DNA of 5,102 bases, taken from Spirochaetia bacterium (GTDB lineage Bacteria; Spirochaetota; Spirochaetia; PWKH01). Location: contig SKXS01000027.1 of assembly GCA_007128345.1 (NCBI GenBank), forward strand, positions 1-5,102. Reading direction: 5' to 3'. Under the pieces are notes generated by a model. The model was not told the origin of the DNA, ran no database searches, and saw only the letters and a list, made by a program, of their open reading frames with translations. Numbering within the stretch: position 1 is the stretch's first letter; the number at the start of each line of letters is the position of its first letter. This document shows positions 1-4,734 of this stretch, piece after piece. A program made the translations under genes and the position numbers.

Positions 1-36
1 GATATTGTTTTGGAATTTCTGAAGCGCCTGCACTAA
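1..36 (+). CDS. 3' end of an unidentified gene (partial)
   Basis: The first 36 bases read in one frame as DIVLEFLKRLH followed by TAA at 34-36. Another plus frame (from base 3) is also open, to a TGA at 45-47, but it would run into the hydrolase gene and its peptide is less protein-like. If real, this gene converges on the minus-strand hydrolase with only 3 bp between the two stop codons. Eleven residues are too few to assign a family. The amphipathic helix-like tail would suit many enzymes, and no function is proposed. Confidence 0.4.
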   Translation, partial: DIVLEFLKRLH

Positions 37-39
37 ATG

Positions 40-579
40 CTACTTGACGATGCTGCTGATTTCCTTGAATGCAGGATCCCGGGAGTCGCCGAGCAGCTCA
101 AATAAAGCAGTTTCAACCGTGGTGGCCGATGCACCTAATCCTGCCATTTTCGCAAGTCCTGTGTGCATATCGAGAGCAGTCCGTGATGATACCGCATCTG
201 CGGCAACTTCAACCGTGTATCCTCGGGAAAGCAGGTCCCGTACCGTCTGGTAGACGCAAATATGGGTTTCAATGCCGGAAACGATCAGATGCTTCCGGTT
301 GAGTGCTTCAAGAGCTTTATTGAACTGCTCGCTGCCGCAGCAGCTGAATGAACGTTTCTCCAGCGGCTGCATATTCTGCAGCAGCCCGGCAATTTCCGGA
401 ACTGTCGGTCCGAGTCCCTTAGGATACTGCTCATTCCAGATGACGGGGATGCCGAGTGCCCGAACTCCCCTGATAAGCTTGCATGCCTGCGTAATCAGTC
501 GGTCTCGTTCATGCATGATTGTTGAGAGAGTTCCCTGGATATCGATGATGATCAAGGCAGTATTTTCTCGTTTCAGCAT
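40..579 (-). CDS. Isochorismatase-family cysteine hydrolase, ISOC1/ISOC2-like
   Basis: This 179-residue protein is a single-domain cysteine hydrolase of the isochorismatase/nicotinamidase fold, probably cytosolic. The family triad is visible: Asp13 in IIDIQ, Lys75 in LEKRSFS and nucleophile Cys108 in GIETHICVYQT. The C-terminal half (RGYTVEVAADAVSSR, the alanine/glycine-rich LAKMAGLGA stretch, and FKEI near the end) resembles the eukaryotic ISOC1/ISOC2 branch more than nicotinamidases or EntB-type isochorismatases. The substrate is therefore unknown. The start is placed at 579 because AAGGAGGA (592-585 on the minus strand) sits 6 bases upstream of it. The in-frame ATG at 585 and the TTG at 600 overlap or precede that ribosome binding site and are unlikely. 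Length is normal and no catalytic residue is missing. It is transcribed divergently from the PanE-like gene, so it is probably monocistronic. Confidence 0.9.
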   Translation of the reverse strand: MLKRENTALIIIDIQGTLSTIMHERDRLITQACKLIRGVRALGIPVIWNEQYPKGLGPTVPEIAGLLQNMQPLEKRSFSCCGSEQFNKALEALNRKHLIVSGIETHICVYQTVRDLLSRGYTVEVAADAVSSRTALDMHTGLAKMAGLGASATTVETALFELLGDSRDPAFKEISSIVK

Positions 580-602
580 GTGCATCCTCCTTGTACACAA
601 TA

Positions 603-611
603 ATCATAGCA
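603..611 (-). promoter_or_regulatory. Extended -10 promoter for the ISOC-like hydrolase
   Basis: Read on the minus strand, 611-603 is TGCTATGAT, an extended -10 element (TG, one base, then five of six matches to TATAAT). A start of transcription near 596 would give a leader of about 17 bases containing the AAGGAGGA ribosome binding site. The sequence 17 bases upstream (TTATCC, 631-626) matches the -35 consensus at only three of six positions, as is common for extended -10 promoters. This is inferred from position and motif only. Confidence 0.5.
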
Positions 612-687
612 GAAACGAAAGAGGGGGATAAGCCTTTATATTCGATGCAATGGCAGGTCATGCGCTAAGGTATTATGCCAGGTCCCC

Positions 688-716
688 TTGACAGACTTTC
701 CGTTTACGGACATCAT
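688..716 (+). promoter_or_regulatory. Candidate sigma-70 promoter P1 with internal inverted repeat
   Basis: A perfect TTGACA lies at 688-693, and CATCAT at 711-716 is a four-of-six -10 at 17-bp spacing. The spacer contains a perfect 5-2-5 inverted repeat, TCCGT-TT-ACGGA (699-710), which is well placed to act as an operator. The promoter would drive the PanE-like gene with a leader of about 145 bases. The -10 is weak, so activity is uncertain, and the downstream candidate at 726-753 may be the real promoter. Confidence 0.35.
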
Positions 717-725
717 TATTCTGAC

Positions 726-753
726 TTTACATATGTATTTAATTGTCTATTAT
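726..753 (+). promoter_or_regulatory. Candidate sigma-70 promoter P2 for the PanE-like gene
   Basis: TTTACA (726-731) and TATTAT (748-753) each match the consensus at five of six positions, with 16 bp between them. TATAAA at 751-756 is an alternative -10 at 19-bp spacing. The surrounding stretch 716-770 is distinctly AT-rich. ACATATGT (729-736) is an 8-bp palindrome overlapping the -35. Transcription would begin near 760, leaving a leader of about 110 bases before the ATG at 870. Confidence 0.45.
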
Positions 754-869
754 AAATATAAAAACTATCCGTGAGACGGGGCATACAGGTATGGGATGTG
801 TCGGTATGTTCCTGCTGGGATGCTGCATGCTTAGCACATTGTGGTGATGATAACGCTTCAGGAGGTACC

Positions 870-1772
870 ATGAAACAACCCGCTATTGCTGTCCTCGGGG
901 CTGGAGCAATCGGCGCAGTTGCAGCTGAAGCACTGAGCCGCGTATACGGGGATCACGTATATGCCCTTGCTGACCGGGAGCGTTCCAGCCGATATGCGAA
1001 AGCGGGCGGCATTGTCATAAACGGAAGCAATGCTCAATTCCGCTTTGCCGCTCCGGATGAAGCGGAACCCGCCGATCTCGTGATTGTTGCGGTCAAAGGG
1101 TATGACCTGAAACGTTCGCTTGATCTTCTTGAGCCGTTGGTTATGCCGCATACCCAGATTTTATCGCTTCTTAACGGCATTACCAGTGAGGCGATTATAG
1201 CTGATCATTTCGGCAGAAAAGATATTCCCCTTGCCCTCACGGTGGGACAGGATGCTGTACGCCGGGGATATGAGATCACCTACACCAGAAAAGGCATGGT
1301 GCTTCTCGGTGAACATGCCACCCCTTCCTTATCTCCCAGGACAAAACAGATCAGGGATCTGCTTGTGAACGGCGGGATTGCCTGTGAGATACCTGAAGAC
1401 ATGCTCCATGAACTGTGGTGGAAGTTCATGGTCAATCTTGGAGTCAACCAGGTCTCCGCTGTTCTCAAAGCTCCTTACGGAGCGTTTCAGCAGGAGGGTA
1501 AAGCGCGGACCCTGATGCTTGAAGCTATGGAAGAAGTGCGCATGGCTGCTTTGTGCGAAGGGGTCATACTTTCTGAAAGCGATCTTCAGCGCTGGCTGTC
1601 CCTCCTGGAGACCTTGTCTCCTCAGGGAGAAACATCCATGCTTCAGGATGTCCTGGCGGGCAGACCAACCGAAGTGGAACTGTTCTCCGGTACCCTGCTG
1701 CGGCTTAGTGAGACCCATCGCCTGGATCTGCCGGTGAACAGGAAGCTCTATGAGTTACTGACCGGCAGATGA
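870..1772 (+). CDS. panE: Ketopantoate reductase family protein (PanE/ApbA-like)
   Basis: PanE reduces 2-dehydropantoate to pantoate with NADPH, a cytosolic step toward coenzyme A. This protein is 300 residues, the usual family length. An N-terminal Rossmann domain opens with VLGAGAIG (8-15) and has VAVKGYD (73-79, Lys76) and LLNGI (Asn102). The C-terminal helical domain has LWWKFMVNLGVN, where Lys185 matches the catalytic lysine of E. coli PanE by motif, and PTEVE, where Glu268 matches its substrate-binding glutamate. Ser256 lies in the expected place. The start at 870 follows CAGGAGGTACC and puts the Rossmann strand at the N-terminus; the longer GTG start at 771 would add 33 residues with no family resemblance. 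PanE paralogues with other 2-oxoacid substrates are common and no other pantothenate gene is nearby, so the exact substrate is less sure than the fold. It may be co-transcribed with amrB 122 bp downstream. Confidence 0.85.
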   Translation: MKQPAIAVLGAGAIGAVAAEALSRVYGDHVYALADRERSSRYAKAGGIVINGSNAQFRFAAPDEAEPADLVIVAVKGYDLKRSLDLLEPLVMPHTQILSLLNGITSEAIIADHFGRKDIPLALTVGQDAVRRGYEITYTRKGMVLLGEHATPSLSPRTKQIRDLLVNGGIACEIPEDMLHELWWKFMVNLGVNQVSAVLKAPYGAFQQEGKARTLMLEAMEEVRMAALCEGVILSESDLQRWLSLLETLSPQGETSMLQDVLAGRPTEVELFSGTLLRLSETHRLDLPVNRKLYELLTGR

Positions 1773-1894
1773 TTGTAGTCCACCATTGCTGGATAGCAGG
1801 CAGCCAGTTCCGCATAGGGTGCTGCTGAGCGAAAATGAGAGATACCTCTTAACTTTAGGCTCAACTCATGGCACAATAAAGTAGGAGGCTTGGT
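1773..1894. other. Intergenic gap between panE-like gene and amrB
   Basis: These 122 bp hold no open reading frame of note and no hairpin followed by a T-run, so there is no evidence that transcription stops after the PanE-like gene. The best promoter-like pair is TTAACT (1849-1854) and CACAAT (1872-1877) at 17-bp spacing, each only four of six to consensus. A weak stem (GCAGC/GCTGC, 16-base loop) is possible around 1800-1826. A strong ribosome binding site, TAGGAGG at 1882-1888, belongs to amrB. Read-through from panE plus a weak internal promoter are both possible. Confidence 0.5.
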
Positions 1895-2824
1895 ATGCGT
1901 ATACGGAAAGCTCGCTTTGCCGGCAGCTGGTATACGGGAGACCCCGTATCCCTTCGTGCGGAAATAGATGAATTCCTTGAGCTTGCACAAGACAATGTCT
2001 ATAACCCGGCAGCAGCAGGAAAAACCAGCGAGCATAGGGTTAATGAACGTATCGCCAAAGGGGTTCGCGGGGGTATGCTTCCCCATGCTGGTATCTACTT
2101 TTCCGGCCGCGGCATCGCCCATTTCTTCAATGCCCTGCGTAATGAGACCGAGAATATCGTAATAGTGTCTCCCTCCCACTATGTGCCTCTTAACTCTGAT
2201 ACGCTGTATGCAGCTTCATTTGACTACTATGACACTCCCATCGGGCGAATTCAAGGGTTGGACATGACAGCACAAGCAGTCAGCGGGGTACAGGTGCATG
2301 AGCAGGCAGTGGCACAGGAGCATGCGGTGGAGATGTTCCTGCCCTTTATAGCCCGAGCAAAGGAGGTATCAAAACGGCCGCTTACTGTCGGGGTGCTGCT
2401 GCTGTCAGAGGTATCCTCTCCTGATGCCCTGGACTCGGTCGCGTCAGCTGCTATGGAACTCCTGGGAGAGGATGAGATTCGCAGAGGAAACACGGTGCTC
2501 ATTGCAAGTTCGGACTACACTCATTACGGACCAAGATTTGGGCACACACCCTTCGGTACACGGGAACTCCAGGTGATCGAGCATAAGGTGGAACAGCAGG
2601 ATCGCGAAGCCGCAGAGCACTTTGCATCATACCAGTTTGCACGGCTTTTCGAGCTCAAGAAGATGCGGGATATGACCATCTGCGGTTTTGCTCCCGGGCT
2701 TGCAGTTGCCAAGATAATGGAAACAGTCGGGGCTGAAGGAGCAGTTACAGACTACTACACATCAAATCAGTTTGTCGGACCTGATGTAGGGTTTGTGGCA
2801 TACTGTTCAATACTTTGGAGATAG
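1895..2824 (+). CDS. amrB: AmmeMemoRadiSam system protein B (MEMO1 homologue)
   Basis: This 309-residue protein belongs to the MEMO family, whose fold resembles class III extradiol (LigB-type) dioxygenases; human MEMO1 has been reported to bind iron or copper. It opens with the family signature RKARFAGSWYTGDP (4-17). Expected metal-site residues are all visible by motif: His64 in LPHAG, His95 in SPSHY, His143 in QEHAVE, Asp207 and His210 in SSDYTHYG, and Cys263 in TICGF. His64, His95 and Cys263 correspond by motif to the His49, His81 and Cys244 site of human MEMO1. A stretch of about 20 residues (35-56) before the PHAG strand looks low-conservation and may be a loop. No signal peptide or membrane segment is seen, so it is cytosolic. 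TAGGAGG lies 6 bases upstream of the ATG. It is the first gene of the amrB-amrA-amrS unit; the enzymatic role in bacteria is unknown. Confidence 0.93.
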   Translation: MRIRKARFAGSWYTGDPVSLRAEIDEFLELAQDNVYNPAAAGKTSEHRVNERIAKGVRGGMLPHAGIYFSGRGIAHFFNALRNETENIVIVSPSHYVPLNSDTLYAASFDYYDTPIGRIQGLDMTAQAVSGVQVHEQAVAQEHAVEMFLPFIARAKEVSKRPLTVGVLLLSEVSSPDALDSVASAAMELLGEDEIRRGNTVLIASSDYTHYGPRFGHTPFGTRELQVIEHKVEQQDREAAEHFASYQFARLFELKKMRDMTICGFAPGLAVAKIMETVGAEGAVTDYYTSNQFVGPDVGFVAYCSILWR

Positions 2825-2826
2825 CG

Positions 2827-3399
2827 ATGACCGATGCGAACAAACGAAGAAACATGCTTTCAATTGCCCGTGAGGCAATTGCCAGCCGTCTCTCCAGTAC
2901 ACCGCAGAGGCTCCTGGACGAGCTGTCGGATGAGCCGTACCTTCAGGAAGTGAGGGGTGTGTTCGTCACCCTGCACAAGCGTGCCCGTGGCAGCGGCGAT
3001 CTCCTGCTCAGGGGCTGTATCGGAACGATCATTGGAAGGCATCCTTTAGGGGAGGCAATTGCCTCTATGGCGAAAGAAGCGGCGCTCCATGATCCGCGCT
3101 TTCCTTCGGTGGAAGCATGGGAGCTCCCGGAGATTATCATTGAAATCTCTTTACTTACTGAGCTTATCCAGGTGAAGAGCTTCAATGATATCGAAATTGG
3201 AAAAGACGGCATCCTTCTTTCTTTTGGCGCCCGGAGAGCTGTATTTCTCCCCCAAGTGGCTATTGAGCAGGGCTGGGATTTGGGTGAGACACTCACGCAC
3301 CTCTCTCTGAAAGCAGGACTCTCTCCTGATGTGTGGAAGGATCCAAGATGTACATTTGAGATATTCCAGGCTGAAGTATTCAGCGAGGAGGCTCCATGA
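2827..3399 (+). CDS. amrA: AmmeMemoRadiSam system protein A (AMMECR1 domain)
   Basis: This 190-residue protein is one complete AMMECR1 domain. Family landmarks appear in order: RGVFVTLH (43-50), the near-invariant LRGCIG hexapeptide (61-66), MAKEAALHDPRFPSV (81-95), IEISLL (105-110), VFLPQVAIEQGW (139-150), LKAGL (161-165) and an EVF tail (183-185). The biochemical activity of the family is unknown; the LRGCIG motif, with an exposed-looking Arg and Cys, has been suggested as a functional site. The ATG at 2827 is chosen because TGGAG (2816-2820) lies 6 bases upstream; a TTG at 2815 would add four residues, overlap the end of amrB and lack such a site. It starts 2 bp after the amrB stop, and its stop overlaps the amrS start in ATGA, so translation of the three genes is likely coupled. 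Confidence 0.93.
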   Translation: MTDANKRRNMLSIAREAIASRLSSTPQRLLDELSDEPYLQEVRGVFVTLHKRARGSGDLLLRGCIGTIIGRHPLGEAIASMAKEAALHDPRFPSVEAWELPEIIIEISLLTELIQVKSFNDIEIGKDGILLSFGARRAVFLPQVAIEQGWDLGETLTHLSLKAGLSPDVWKDPRCTFEIFQAEVFSEEAP

Positions 3400-4394
3400 C
3401 GGCAACCTGTGATTTCTGCTGGCGTTACTGCAGCATTGAATCAGGTGAGCGGGGATTCTGCGGTATTCGGGAGCATCGAGCTGAAGGTATTATCACCATT
3501 AATTACGGAAAACTGCTTGCTGCCTCAGTGGAACCTTTGGAAAAGAAACCCCTGTATCATTTCCGTCCAGGAACAAAAACACTCTCAGTTGCTCTGTTCG
3601 GGTGCAACTACCGGTGTGGATTCTGCCAGAACCACGATCTCTCTCAGAAGACCAGCCCAATGTATCCTGGCCCCTGGAAAGATTATGATGAGGGATTGGA
3701 TACTTCTCCTCTTCAGCTTGTGAACAGGATGAAGGAATGCAAGGTATCCACCATGACCTATACATATTCTGAGCCTGTTGTGTGGCAGGATTACATGCTT
3801 GATACTGCCAAGCTGGTGAAGGAAGCGGGCGGATACAACTGCATGATCACCAACGGCTCATTCTCATCTGCTGCGAGGGAGCGCATATTTCCCCTGATAG
3901 ACGGGTTCAACATTGATGTCAAAGGAGATGAGGAGTTTTACAGAACATACTGCAAGGCATCACTGCGGCCTGTTCTGGAGACCCTTGAGGCAGTCTGTGA
4001 TCTTCCGGGCAAGGTAGTTGAGGCGACTACCCTGGTGATTGAAGGAATCCATGATATTGACGACATCCAGTGGCTTGGCCATCGGCTCAAGGATGCGGGG
4101 GTATCGGTGTGGCACCTGTCCCGTTTCTTTCCCCACTACAATATGGATAACCGGGCTCCTACAACGGAGCGGTTTCTCTCCCAGGCAATTGAAGCAGCTG
4201 AATCATGCGGAATTCCCTATGTGTATGCAGGGAACAGCGGAAATGAGCACTATGCAAAGACACGCTGCCCTAACTGCAGGACGGAGATTATCAGCAGGAG
4301 GGGATACTACGTTCATGTGGAGGAGGAGCTTTACGAACACCTGCTTTTGGGGAAATGCACCGAATGCGGAGAATCAATATACGGTTTTTTCTGA
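3396..4394 (+). CDS. amrS: AmmeMemoRadiSam system radical SAM enzyme
   Basis: This 332-residue radical SAM protein carries the cluster motif CNYRCGFC with Cys70, Cys74 and Cys77, which should bind a [4Fe-4S] cluster that cleaves S-adenosylmethionine. Further family features are YSEPVVWQDYMLDTAKL (124-140), ITNG (151-154), FNIDVKGDEEFYRTYCKA (171-188), TTLVIEG (211-217), WHLSRFFPHYNM (239-250) and YVYAGN (275-280). A cysteine-rich N-terminal module (Cys5, Cys8, Cys12, Cys22) precedes the barrel, and a zinc-ribbon-like end follows it (CPNC at 291-294, CTEC at 321-324). The arrangement resembles pyruvate-formate-lyase activases at the cluster, but the whole chain fits the AmrS family better. The target is unknown. 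GAGGAGG (3385-3391), inside the end of amrA, is its ribosome binding site. The chain ends at full family length. Confidence 0.94.
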   Translation: MTATCDFCWRYCSIESGERGFCGIREHRAEGIITINYGKLLAASVEPLEKKPLYHFRPGTKTLSVALFGCNYRCGFCQNHDLSQKTSPMYPGPWKDYDEGLDTSPLQLVNRMKECKVSTMTYTYSEPVVWQDYMLDTAKLVKEAGGYNCMITNGSFSSAARERIFPLIDGFNIDVKGDEEFYRTYCKASLRPVLETLEAVCDLPGKVVEATTLVIEGIHDIDDIQWLGHRLKDAGVSVWHLSRFFPHYNMDNRAPTTERFLSQAIEAAESCGIPYVYAGNSGNEHYAKTRCPNCRTEIISRRGYYVHVEEELYEHLLLGKCTECGESIYGFF

Positions 4395-4463
4395 TATTAC
4401 ACGACAGATTCCCGGAATGTACCTGCACTATACTTGGCTTCTGAAAGATTTTCGTGTACACCT

Positions 4464-4481
4464 TATGATACAAAATAAAAG
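4464..4481 (+). repeat. 18-bp near-identical direct repeat, copy 1
   Basis: TATGATACAAAATAAAAG at 4464-4481 matches 4617-4634 at 17 of 18 positions, differing only A/G at the seventh base. The copies begin 153 bp apart and flanking bases diverge at once, so this is a discrete repeat rather than a larger duplication. Base composition is AT-rich, so chance is possible but not the obvious explanation. No transposase or other cause is visible. Confidence 0.5.
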
Positions 4482-4535
4482 CGTGCTCCGGAGGAATGGG
4501 GTATGAGAACGAGATAAGTGGGAACAGCAGCTGTG

Positions 4536-4557
4536 AATATTAATATTAGCATGCTAA
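4536..4557. promoter_or_regulatory. Palindrome pair; possible regulator operator
   Basis: AATATTAATATT (4536-4547) and TTAGCATGCTAA (4546-4557) are both perfect 12-bp palindromes and overlap by two bases. The second is the more informative because it includes four G/C bases and has the size and symmetry of a dimeric winged-helix regulator site. TTAG or CTAA half-sites recur at 4587-4590, 4601-4604, 4609-4612 and 4662-4665, including the inverted pair TTAGT-N8-ACTAA (4587-4604). Binding by the MarR-like protein encoded next door is an inference. Confidence 0.4.
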
Positions 4558-4597
4558 ATATAATGCTGGTGTTATTTTAAGTATTTTTAGTGACGGT

Positions 4598-4613
4598 AAA
4601 CTAACAAACTAAA
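4598..4613 (+). repeat. Tandem 8-bp repeat (AAACTAAM, two copies)
   Basis: AAACTAAC (4598-4605) is followed directly by AAACTAAA (4606-4613), seven of eight bases identical. Each unit carries one CTAA half-site of the kind seen in the palindrome at 4546-4557. The role is unknown; a binding-site array is one possibility. Confidence 0.4.
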
Positions 4614-4616
4614 TAA

Positions 4617-4634
4617 TATGATGCAAAATAAAAG
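4617..4634 (+). repeat. 18-bp near-identical direct repeat, copy 2
   Basis: TATGATGCAAAATAAAAG, second copy of the repeat at 4464-4481 with a single difference. It lies in the AT-rich part of the intergenic region, upstream of the marR-like promoter candidates. Confidence 0.5.
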
Positions 4635-4646
4635 GTTAATGGTCAC

Positions 4647-4712
4647 TTGAATAATATATAATTAGATGTCATACTATTTGTATACTATATTATAGGGCGG
4701 CATTTTTATAAT
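4647..4712 (+). promoter_or_regulatory. Promoter region of the marR-like gene
   Basis: Two arrangements are possible and the sequence does not decide. TTGAAT (4647-4652) with CATACT (4670-4675) gives 17-bp spacing and four-of-six matches in each element. A perfect TATAAT sits at 4707-4712, but it has no good -35 at the right distance and would place the transcript start at the ribosome binding site. ATACTAT occurs twice (4671-4677 and 4682-4688) at an 11-bp interval, about one helical turn, and ATAC-N5-GTAT (4671-4683) is an inverted repeat. Both could bind a regulator over the promoter. Confidence 0.4.
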
Positions 4713-4734
4713 GTCAGCTTGAGGAGCACATGCC

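Larger units (their letters stand above)
4395..4734. other. Non-coding region between amrS and marR-like gene
   Basis: The first part (4395 to about 4535) has gene-like base composition but no convincing gene. GGAGG at 4490-4494 precedes two ATGs (4496 and 4503) that open only 15- and 4-codon frames, possibly a decayed gene end. It also holds the 8-bp palindrome GTGTACAC (4454-4461) and a 7-bp inverted repeat TACACGA/TCGTGTA (4398-4404, 4452-4458) with a 47-base loop. From about 4536 the DNA is very AT-rich; 4561-4680 is about one quarter G+C. That part holds the palindromes, direct repeats and promoter-like elements listed separately. No T-run terminator hairpin was found after amrS. Confidence 0.7.

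Noticed and set aside
475..490. AAGCTTGCATGCCTGC is identical to part of a common cloning-vector polylinker, and GGATCCCGGG occurs at 74-83, suggesting vector contamination.
   Set aside because: Both stretches lie inside the intact hydrolase reading frame and encode residues that fit the family (QACKLI, and the DSRDPAFKE tail). They are chance restriction-site matches.
821..836. GCATGCT core shared with the palindrome at 4546-4557, suggesting a common operator.
   Set aside because: Only seven bases match, and six of them are the common self-complementary hexamer GCATGC. The symmetric TTAG/CTAA arms are absent.
771..869. An N-terminal extension of the PanE-like protein from GTG 771.
   Set aside because: It has no ribosome binding site, the 33 residues show no family similarity, and CAGGAGG directly precedes ATG 870, where the Rossmann motif begins.
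1329..1718. Antisense open frames within the PanE-like gene, and similar ones elsewhere on the minus strand.
   Set aside because: They lie opposite well-supported genes, lack ribosome binding sites and show no domain-like sequence.
2360..2367. A perfect AAGGAGGT Shine-Dalgarno sequence inside amrB, suggesting an internal start.
   Set aside because: No ATG, GTG or TTG follows at usable distance, and the bases simply encode Lys-Glu-Val within a conserved-length protein.
4358..4391. Possible intrinsic terminator: ACCG/CGGT stem followed by a run of six T at the end of amrS.
   Set aside because: The stem is only 4 bp with a 20-base loop, and it lies within the coding sequence up to the stop codon. 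Too weak to call.
4039..4506. Long overlapping plus-strand frame (155 codons) within amrS and running past it.
   Set aside because: It shadows the amrS coding sequence in another frame, and the residues resemble no protein family while amrS is complete and conserved there.
4496..4543. Small ORF of 15 codons after GGAGG (4490-4494).
   Set aside because: The ribosome binding site is only one base from this ATG, the peptide has no recognisable feature, and the better-spaced ATG at 4503 stops after four codons.
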